From NCBI GenBank assembly GCA_002256685.1, contig NQJH01000103.1, forward strand, positions 1-9,341: a stretch of DNA of 9,341 bases, read 5' to 3'. Shown here in pieces: positions 1 to 5,651 of this stretch. Below the pieces are notes generated by a model. The model saw only the letters and a list, made by a program, of their open reading frames with translations. It did no database searches and had not been told where the DNA came from. The stretch is from Methylococcaceae bacterium NSP1-2 (GTDB lineage Bacteria > Pseudomonadota > Gammaproteobacteria > Methylococcales > Methylomonadaceae). Numbering within the stretch: position 1 is the first letter of the stretch; every line of letters starts with the position of its first letter. The translations under genes and the position numbers were made by a program.

Positions 1-1
1 C

Positions 2-163
2 AAGGCAAAAGACCATCTAGCCCACGCGCTTACAAAAGAGTATGAACACGAACTTAAACTGCTGTGTCGGAATGTGACAGATATGAGTGAAGTATTGAAT
101 GAAGATTTTGAACAACAATGTCAGGACTTATTGCAGCCTGTGTGGGATGCCTTGCACGACTAA
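2..163 (+). CDS. C-terminal end of an unrecognised protein (partial)
   Basis: An open frame runs from the window edge through 53 codons to a TAA at 161-163, and its start lies outside the window. The visible tail is hydrophilic and probably helical, rich in Glu, Asp, Leu and Gln, with two cysteines. It ends in a segment reading LLQPVWDALHD. There is no membrane segment and no motif that I recognise. The gene converges tail-to-tail with the minus-strand gene that ends at 171, leaving a 7-base gap and no visible terminator between them. Coding status rests only on the uninterrupted frame and the sensible amino acid composition. I do not assign a function. Confidence 0.55.
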   Translation, partial: KAKDHLAHALTKEYEHELKLLCRNVTDMSEVLNEDFEQQCQDLLQPVWDALHD

Positions 164-170
164 ACGCTGA

Positions 171-563
171 TTATCGATGCCAGATTGCGACTAATTTTCG
201 ACACTTAGTTTTCCATTGGCAGTCTGCTTCGTCACAAGAGGCAGAGTCTTTTGATTGAAAACAACGTCGATGATGGCTGGCATCTTGAATGGCGCGTATG
301 AGTTCAAATTCAGAGCGCATACGTTCTGGATGTAGTATTCCTAGTGATTCGGCAATTTGTCGTAAGCCCATCGTTGAAACCGTACCATCTTCTTCGAGAA
401 CATTCAGTTGCAAGTTGATTAGCATGGTTAAGAAATCTCGTTCGGCTTCTAGCCAGTCATCTAATTCCTTGTGAGGTTCAAAGCCTCGCGCCATCGCTTT
501 ATAATAGGCGGCTTCACAAATCCATTGCTGGCGATTGATACTTTTTATAACAACACTTAACAT
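171..563 (-). CDS. DUF2934-like small protein with a C-terminal cysteine cluster
   Basis: A 130-residue soluble protein of unknown function. Residues about 12-43 (WICEAAYYKAMARGF, then EL.DWLEAERD) match the short DUF2934 pattern, a helix-rich segment found at the ends of many proteobacterial proteins. Residues 60-92 look helical, with a possible helix-turn-helix-like stretch (GLRQIAESLGI). The C-terminus has four cysteines at 101, 110, 115 and 121 (C-x8-C-x4-C-x5-C) followed by a basic, aromatic tail. This could bind zinc or iron-sulfur, which is inference. The frame stays open upstream to a TTG at 576-578. I prefer the ATG at 561-563 because a GGAG (plus-strand CTCC at 569-572) lies 5-6 bases before it. 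A promoter candidate sits at 597-625. Confidence 0.85.
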   Translation of the reverse strand: MLSVVIKSINRQQWICEAAYYKAMARGFEPHKELDDWLEAERDFLTMLINLQLNVLEEDGTVSTMGLRQIAESLGILHPERMRSEFELIRAIQDASHHRRCFQSKDSASCDEADCQWKTKCRKLVAIWHR

Positions 564-596
564 GAACCACTCCAGCAACTAAGGTTAATGTGGAAT

Positions 597-625
597 AGTT
601 TATGCTTAACACGATTGTTTAGCAA
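597..625 (-). promoter_or_regulatory. Candidate sigma-70 promoter for the DUF2934-like gene
   Basis: Read on the minus strand, a TTGCTA -35 box (plus 620-625) and a TAAACT -10 box (plus 597-602) are separated by exactly 17 bases. Each box matches 4 of 6 consensus positions. Transcription would begin near 590, giving a leader of about 27 bases before the preferred ATG. This was found by eye only. The neighbouring 579-729 gap holds no gene that I can see. Confidence 0.35.
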
Positions 626-675
626 TTGAAGCTTTTAGGCGGGTAACACCTTGATTTTATTTACAAGCTGTGAAG

Positions 676-709
676 GCGATTTACTGATAGCATTACCTCA
701 GCAAATCGC
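676..709. repeat. Imperfect inverted repeat 3' of the EexN-like gene
   Basis: GCGATTT at 676-682 pairs with AAATCGC at 703-709. After one mismatch, CTGA at 684-687 pairs with TCAG at 698-701, leaving a 10-base loop. That gives an 11-pair stem 21 bases downstream of the stop codon of the minus-strand gene at 730-963. No T-run follows on the minus strand, so it is not a classical intrinsic terminator. It may be a 3' processing or stability hairpin, or an operator for the downstream minus-strand gene. Confidence 0.45.
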
Positions 710-729
710 AGATAACACGCAGACTACGG

Positions 730-963
730 TTATTTCCGAGGTGTACCAAAGCTAATTTCTAAGGCATGTAACGCGTTTACACATTCGGGTGTGGCTTGTA
801 GAGTTGAATCATCATGACACTGTTTATTTTTAGCTTGTGCTGCTTTTATATTTGCAGAGTACCAAGCGACGCTTTTGCCATCTTCCGCATTGCTGGTTTT
901 AAAAACAGTGACCGTCAGTGCTAAAACGGCTGTGACTAACATGATTAAGCTACCTTTTTTCAT
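730..963 (-). CDS. Small exported EexN-like protein
   Basis: A 77-residue protein. Residues 1-26 form a signal peptide: a basic start (MKKG), a hydrophobic core at about 6-21, and a small-residue site near SNA at 24-26. The mature part carries the pattern seen in the EexN (entry-exclusion) family: V-x-WY-x2-N near 32-38, then Cys49, and later Cys61 followed by VNA. The two cysteines could form a disulfide in the periplasm. EexN proteins are usually lipoproteins, but no lipobox cysteine is present here, so this one would be soluble or anchored by an uncleaved signal. A GGAG (plus CTCC 971-974) lies 7 bases before the ATG and supports the start. No conjugation genes are nearby, so an exclusion role is doubtful. 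The family match is from memory and moderate. Confidence 0.8.
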   Translation of the reverse strand: MKKGSLIMLVTAVLALTVTVFKTSNAEDGKSVAWYSANIKAAQAKNKQCHDDSTLQATPECVNALHALEISFGTPRK

Positions 964-994
964 TTTTTATCTCCAAGTGTTCAACGAAAGGGAA

Positions 995-1023
995 AACTCA
1001 TAAAAGGGCGACATTTATGAGTT
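995..1023. repeat. Perfect 10-bp inverted repeat (possible operator or leader hairpin)
   Basis: AACTCATAAA at 995-1004 is the exact reverse complement of TTTATGAGTT at 1014-1023, around a 9-base spacer. It lies 32 bases upstream of the minus-strand ATG at 963. It therefore falls in the promoter or the untranslated leader of the EexN-like gene. It could bind a dimeric regulator or form an RNA hairpin. I recognise no known regulator consensus. Confidence 0.6.
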
Positions 1024-1074
1024 GCGAATAGTCTAGCCAATAAATTCATCCGTGAAAATGTGGCAAATTACCGC

Positions 1075-1089
1075 GTGACAACGTGTCAC
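1075..1089. repeat. Perfect short palindrome GTGACA-N3-TGTCAC
   Basis: Six-base arms at 1075-1080 and 1084-1089 surround a 3-base centre. The site is between the divergent genes at 730-963 and 1277-5014, about 190 bases before the right-hand start. The size and symmetry suit a dimeric DNA-binding regulator. The spacing does not fit CRP (TGTGA-N6-TCACA) or FNR (TTGAT-N4-ATCAA). Confidence 0.45.
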
Positions 1090-1276
1090 AATGAGGTTTT
1101 TGGCGTGTTAATCGACGCAGAAAACCGTAGAGAATGAGATAATGCGAGTTTGCCGATTAAGCAGTAGAATTAACAAATTTTTGACTCATCAACACCGTTG
1201 ACAGCAAGCCCGCGTTTTAAGACGCTAGTGGCAATAATGAATACAATCATCTTTTAACCTCAACTCACACAAAACT

Positions 1277-4200
1277 ATGACACAAAATAACCTAACCTTA
1301 GGCATAGCTAACTTTACTTATGCTGACTTATACGATGCAGCACGTTTAAAAGATTTATCCGCTGTGTTTGATGAATCGGTTCACTATCACGACGCAGATT
1401 TATATGAGCGATTTGCTGCTTATCAACAAAATCAAGGCGCGGATTTAACGCCTGAACAACTATCGCAATTATTGGTCGATGTCGCTCCTTACCTTGGAAA
1501 ATTTGTTGCCAAACTGTTTAATATCACCGATCAACATCAAGCCCAAAGCCGCGCTATTACCAACGAAATCGACACCATTTTTACTTACAAAAATGAAGTA
1601 GTAGAAAAGTTAGGCGTGGTATTTAAAGGCGTGGATACTAGCGATTGGAAAATCCCTGATGTGTTAAATCGTTTTGATTTATTAATTGAAGCCGGTTTCC
1701 CTGAAGCTAATTTGGATGATGATGCCGAACATCGTGTGGCGCGAGTCGGTGCAGTGATTGGTTTATTATCTAGCCATTACAAACTATTAGCGAAAGGTAA
1801 AGCCAGTGCTTATGAAAATGCCGATCAACAAGTTGCTGCGTTACGCGCTAAGTTATCCGTATATGAACTACCCGCCGCAGAAGATGAATCCGAAAAAAGT
1901 GCTGAACTACTAAAGGAAATCAAAACAAGTATTGAACTCCCGAATGATGAGTTTGTAGCTTACTTAATGGACATCGTGCAACGCTGGAGCTTAATCGCCC
2001 AGCAAGATAACAACATAGTCGCCGATTGGCTGAGTTTTAAATTTCCTGAAAAACGCGATTTTGAAGACTTAGTTGCGCATGACATCGTAGATAAAGGCGA
2101 ATTCACTGCATGGATGGGCGCGTTAGAACATCGTCGTCGCCGTGATGGCTTCAAACTGACTGATTCACGTTTTAATCAACGCCAAGTGCTGTCCGAAGTC
2201 AATCACTGCATTTATTGCCACGAGCGCGATACCGATTCTTGCTCCAAGGGAATGCGCAATAAAAAAACCAACACCTTTAAAGTTGATCCATTAGGCGTTA
2301 CCACTATCGGCTGCCCATTGGATGAAAAAATTTCCGAAATGCACTTGGTTAAACGTCGTGGCGATAACATTGGCGCGTTAGCTATTATCATCATTGATAA
2401 TCCGATGTGTCCGGGTACAGGGCATCGTATTTGTAACGAATGTATGAAAGGCTGTATTTATCAAAAAACCGATCCTGTCAATATTCCTGAAATCGAAACC
2501 AATGTACTGACCGACGTGCTGTTCATGCCTTACGGTTTTGAAATTTACAGCTTATTGACGCGTTGGAATCCGCTCAATGCTAAACGTCCGTCTATGTTGC
2601 CTTATAACGGTAAAAACGCGCTAGTGGTAGGTTTAGGACCAGCGGGTTACACCATGAGTCATTATTTGCTCAACGAAGGCTTTGCAGTCGCTGGTATCGA
2701 TGGTTTAAAACTTGAACCGCTACCTGTGGAACTGACGGGGGATGTTAATAATCTACCTGAACCCATCATGGACTTTAGCGAACTGTACGAAGAGTTAGAT
2801 AAACGCATATTGGCAGGTTTTGGCGGTGTGGCAGAATATGGTATTACCGTGCGTTGGGATAAAAACTTTCTCAAAGTCATTTACCTGACTTTGCAAAGAC
2901 GCGCTGCATTCCGTTCTTATGGCGGTGTGCGTTTTGGTGGCACACTGACCATTGATGATGCGTGGGAAATGGGCTTTGACCATATTTGTATTGCTTCAGG
3001 TGCCGGTAAACCGACCGTTATTGATTTAAAAAATAACCTCATGCGCGGCATTCGTAAAGCCTCTGATTTCTTGATGGCATTGCAATTGACGGGGGCGGCA
3101 AAAGCGTCATCAATGGCGAATTTACAAGTGCGTCTGCCAGCTGGTGTGATTGGTGGCGGTTTAACGGCGATTGATACTGCCACTGAATTGTTGGCATATT
3201 ATCCTGTGCAGGTAGAAAAAATTCTGCATCGTTATGAGCTATTAGTCTCTACATACAGTGAAGCGACAGTACGCGCTCGTTACGATCAAGAAGAAATCGG
3301 CATACTCGATGAATTTTTAGCCCACGGTAAAGCGATTGCCGCAGAACGCACCCGCGCGAAAGCCGAAGATGAAGCCCCTGATTTTCAACCCTTAATTGAA
3401 GCGTGGGGTGGTGTCACTTTGTTTTATCGTAAAGGCATGAGAGACGCGCCCGCTTATCGACAAAATCACGAAGAAATTGTTAAAGCTTTAGAAGAAGGCA
3501 TTGCCTTAGCCGAAGGCATGAGTCCATTAGGTGCTAATGCCGACGAATACGGACATTTAAACACCGTTGATTTTGAAAGATTAGTATTGGAAGACGGTCG
3601 TTGGAAAAATTCAGGGCAAACGGTCAATGTACCGTTACGCAGTTTATATGTTGCTGCTGGGACATCACCCAATACTATTTATCAAAGCGAATATCCCGAC
3701 ACGTTTATTATGGATAAATGGTTCTTCCAACGTCATGAACCTGAGTTCACCAATGGCACGGTAGATTTAGTCCCTATGCACGATGAAGCCTTTCCAAAGT
3801 TGGGCAAACCTGCGCCGCTAACTTCTTATTCAAAAGATGGCAAATTTATCAGTTTCTACGGCGATAACCACCCTGTTTATGCAGGTAACGTGGTTAAAGC
3901 AATGGCAAGCGCGAAAAATGGTTATCCGTATATCGTAAAATTGTTTGAGCAAGAATTGGCACAATTAAATCCAGCCGAACAAGTAACGCGTGATACGGCA
4001 ATGCACGCTTTATTTGATAAATTAGACCACGCCTTTAAAGCAACTATCGTCGCCATTAACCGCTTAACACCGACCATTATTGAAGTCATCGTGAAAGCCC
4101 CTTATGCGGCGGAAAAATTCCATCCAGGTCAATTTTATCGTGTCCAAAACTACGAAGCTTACGCGCCTACCGTCGAAGGCACGGTATTAGCCGCTGAAGG

Positions 4201-5014
4201 TTTAGCCTTAACGGGCGCAGAAGTTGATAAAGAAAACGGCACGATTTCGCTGATTGCCTTAGAAATGGGTTCATCCTCACGCTTATGTGCGACGTGGAAA
4301 GTTGGCGACCCGTTAGTCATCATGGGTGTAACAGGCACACCGACCGACATCCCAACAGGTCAAACCGTGCTGTTATTAGGCGGTGGTTTAGGCAACGCGG
4401 TATTATTTTCTATCGGCAAAGCCCTACGCGCGGCTGGTAATAAAGTGATTTATTTTGCGGGTTACAAATATGCTCAAGACCGATTCAAAGTCGAAGACGT
4501 AGAAGCGGCGGCTGATTTAATTATTTGGTCAGTCGATAAAGGCGACGGTGTAACCGCCATAGAACCCACTCGTCCACAAGATAAAACCTTCGTCGGTAAT
4601 ATTTTGGAATGTATGATTGCTTACGGCAGCGGTGAATTGGGCGAGCAACCTATCTCGTTAGCCGATGTCGATCACCTGATTGTTATCGGTTCAGACCGTA
4701 TGATGGCAGCCGTCAAATCCGCGCGTTTTGATGTGTTAAAACCCTATCTCAACAAAGCCCATCACGCTGTTGGTTCAATCAACTCACCGATGCAGTGCAT
4801 GATGAAAGGCATCTGTGCCCAATGTATGTGCAAACACGTTGACCCAGAAACAGGCGAAGAAACCTTCGTCTATTCCTGCTACAACCAAGACCAAGACCTC
4901 GATAAAGTGGATTTCCCTCACTTAAATGCACGCTTAAGACAAAATACTGTGCAGGAAAAACTATCGAATATGTGGTTGGATTATTTGTTGATGCAGCAAA
5001 ATATGGCTGAATAA
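1277..5014 (+). CDS. Fused NfnB/GltD-like and NfnA/PyrK-like flavin iron-sulfur oxidoreductase
   Basis: A 1245-residue cytoplasmic enzyme that probably moves electrons between NAD(P)H, two flavins and iron-sulfur clusters. Residues 1-300 are a helical region that I do not recognise. Residues 309-395 carry cysteines 311, 314, 322, 346, 378, 386, 389 and 393 in the order of the GltD/NfnB cluster domain, including GCPL and TGHRICNEC. An FAD fold follows (GLGPAGY, 452-458), then an NAD(P) fold (GVIGGGLTA, 623-631) and the closing AAGT (793-796). From about 919 a second module begins: HPGQF (949-953), the nucleotide motif LLLGGGLGN (1032-1040), and cysteines 1174, 1180, 1183 and 1201 spaced like the 2Fe-2S site of PyrK/NfnA. 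NfnA and NfnB are normally separate subunits. The donor and acceptor here are inferred, not shown. There is no clear Shine-Dalgarno, but the ATG is the first in frame and no other ATG follows for about 200 codons. Confidence 0.93.
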   Translation: MTQNNLTLGIANFTYADLYDAARLKDLSAVFDESVHYHDADLYERFAAYQQNQGADLTPEQLSQLLVDVAPYLGKFVAKLFNITDQHQAQSRAITNEIDTIFTYKNEVVEKLGVVFKGVDTSDWKIPDVLNRFDLLIEAGFPEANLDDDAEHRVARVGAVIGLLSSHYKLLAKGKASAYENADQQVAALRAKLSVYELPAAEDESEKSAELLKEIKTSIELPNDEFVAYLMDIVQRWSLIAQQDNNIVADWLSFKFPEKRDFEDLVAHDIVDKGEFTAWMGALEHRRRRDGFKLTDSRFNQRQVLSEVNHCIYCHERDTDSCSKGMRNKKTNTFKVDPLGVTTIGCPLDEKISEMHLVKRRGDNIGALAIIIIDNPMCPGTGHRICNECMKGCIYQKTDPVNIPEIETNVLTDVLFMPYGFEIYSLLTRWNPLNAKRPSMLPYNGKNALVVGLGPAGYTMSHYLLNEGFAVAGIDGLKLEPLPVELTGDVNNLPEPIMDFSELYEELDKRILAGFGGVAEYGITVRWDKNFLKVIYLTLQRRAAFRSYGGVRFGGTLTIDDAWEMGFDHICIASGAGKPTVIDLKNNLMRGIRKASDFLMALQLTGAAKASSMANLQVRLPAGVIGGGLTAIDTATELLAYYPVQVEKILHRYELLVSTYSEATVRARYDQEEIGILDEFLAHGKAIAAERTRAKAEDEAPDFQPLIEAWGGVTLFYRKGMRDAPAYRQNHEEIVKALEEGIALAEGMSPLGANADEYGHLNTVDFERLVLEDGRWKNSGQTVNVPLRSLYVAAGTSPNTIYQSEYPDTFIMDKWFFQRHEPEFTNGTVDLVPMHDEAFPKLGKPAPLTSYSKDGKFISFYGDNHPVYAGNVVKAMASAKNGYPYIVKLFEQELAQLNPAEQVTRDTAMHALFDKLDHAFKATIVAINRLTPTIIEVIVKAPYAAEKFHPGQFYRVQNYEAYAPTVEGTVLAAEGLALTGAEVDKENGTISLIALEMGSSSRLCATWKVGDPLVIMGVTGTPTDIPTGQTVLLLGGGLGNAVLFSIGKALRAAGNKVIYFAGYKYAQDRFKVEDVEAAADLIIWSVDKGDGVTAIEPTRPQDKTFVGNILECMIAYGSGELGEQPISLADVDHLIVIGSDRMMAAVKSARFDVLKPYLNKAHHAVGSINSPMQCMMKGICAQCMCKHVDPETGEETFVYSCYNQDQDLDKVDFPHLNARLRQNTVQEKLSNMWLDYLLMQQNMAE

Positions 5015-5028
5015 GTCGGCATACAAAC

Positions 5029-5060
5029 AAGGCAGGTGGAATTTTCGCCTGCCTTCCTTT
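5029..5060 (+). terminator. Hairpin terminator after the fused oxidoreductase
   Basis: AAGGCAGGTG (5029-5038) pairs with CGCCTGCCTT (5046-5055), including one T-G pair, around a 7-base loop, 15 bases after the stop codon. The following bases (CCTTTGATT) are only moderately T-rich, so termination may be partial. The hairpin ends 11 bases before the next start codon. Confidence 0.7.
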
Positions 5061-5066
5061 GATTAC

Positions 5067-5564
5067 ATGGAACTCTCATTGAATACAACAACACTCTGCC
5101 TTTGTGGTTCTAACCTTGCTTATAGCGAATGCTGCCAACCCTTTCATTCAGGCGAAAAAATTCCTGCGACAGCGGAAGCATTAATGCGTTCGCGTTATAC
5201 GGCTTATGCGTTACGCGATGGGGCTTATTTACAAGCCACTTGGGATGCAACGAAACGCCCTGAAAGCATCGATTTTTCCAGAGAAAATATTGAATGGTTG
5301 CGCTTGGAAATTACTGAAACCAAAAAAGGTGGCGTGAAAGACAGTAAAGGGCTGGTGACGTTTAAAGCGTTTTATAAGCAAGAGGGCGAAGAGTATTCGA
5401 TGAATGAAATCAGCCGTTTTACCAAACATGATGGGCGGTGGTTTTATCTGGATGGTACGATTAAGTCGATTGGTAAGGTCGGCGGACAGGTTAATCTGGG
5501 CAAGAATGCACCGTGTGCGTGTGGCAGTGGTAAGAAGTTTAAACGCTGTTGTGGTGCAGAATGA
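5067..5564 (+). CDS. ychJ: YchJ-family (UPF0225) SEC-C motif protein
   Basis: A 165-residue soluble protein, close to the roughly 150-residue size of E. coli YchJ. The N-terminal metal motif has Cys11, Cys13, Cys22 and Cys23 (C-L-CGS, then SECCQPFH). The body contains the conserved ALMRSRYTAYAL segment near 38-49. The C-terminus ends in a full SEC-C zinc motif, Cys150, Cys152, Cys161 and Cys162 (CACGSGKKFKRCCG). SEC-C modules bind zinc and, in SecA, contact SecB. The role of YchJ itself is not established. There is no Shine-Dalgarno before the ATG. The start is fixed by the need to include Cys11, and no other ATG fits. The gene starts 52 bases after the oxidoreductase stop, just beyond its terminator, so its expression may depend on read-through or on a promoter inside the upstream gene. 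Confidence 0.93.
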   Translation: MELSLNTTTLCLCGSNLAYSECCQPFHSGEKIPATAEALMRSRYTAYALRDGAYLQATWDATKRPESIDFSRENIEWLRLEITETKKGGVKDSKGLVTFKAFYKQEGEEYSMNEISRFTKHDGRWFYLDGTIKSIGKVGGQVNLGKNAPCACGSGKKFKRCCGAE

Positions 5565-5582
5565 AAGTTGAGCCTGATTCAG

Positions 5583-5611
5583 TTGTTAGAAATCAAAAAT
5601 AAATCCATAAT
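5583..5611 (+). promoter_or_regulatory. Candidate sigma-70 promoter for the hisC-tyrA/aroA-cmk operon
   Basis: TTGTTA (5583-5588, 4 of 6 consensus) and CATAAT (5606-5611, 5 of 6) are separated by exactly 17 bases. Transcription would start near 5618, leaving a leader of about 34 bases before the hisC ATG. Placement just after ychJ makes it the natural promoter for the downstream operon. Confidence 0.5.
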
Positions 5612-5613
5612 CT

Positions 5614-5639
5614 GTGGGTTAACCACGTCTTAATTTTTT
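5614..5639 (+). terminator. Weak hairpin plus T-run after ychJ
   Basis: GTGG (5614-5617) pairs with CCAC (5623-5626) around GTTAA, and TTTTTT follows at 5634-5639. The stem is only four pairs (five with a T-G pair), so it is a weak terminator at best. It overlaps the predicted transcription start of the next operon. Confidence 0.3.
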
Positions 5640-5651
5640 ACCTTTAATTTT

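Larger units (their letters stand above)
964..1276. other. Divergent intergenic region with two inverted repeats
   Basis: 313 bases separate two divergent genes, and I see no credible gene here. It should hold promoters for both sides. For the rightward gene a TACAAT (1242-1247) is a good -10 box, about 30 bases before the ATG, but no strong -35 box lies at the right distance. A perfect TTGACA (1198-1203) has no good -10 box 16-18 bases downstream. For the leftward gene several weak -35/-10 pairs exist around 1000-1060 and none is decisive. Two perfect inverted repeats (995-1023 and 1075-1089) are listed separately. A weaker one, TCAAC-ACC-GTTGA, lies at 1189-1201. Confidence 0.6.

Noticed and set aside
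1075..1089. CRP or FNR binding site
   Set aside because: Spacing between half-sites is wrong for both (GTGA-N7-TCAC), so only an unnamed palindrome is claimed.
1198..1229. Promoter using the perfect TTGACA at 1198
   Set aside because: No acceptable -10 box lies 16-18 bases downstream, so the TACAAT at 1242 is a likelier -10 element without a clear partner.
2662..3183. Overlapping minus-strand open frames opposite the flavoprotein
   Set aside because: Low-complexity Ser/Pro/Lys-rich translations without start signals or motifs. The plus frame is clearly coding, so these are shadows.
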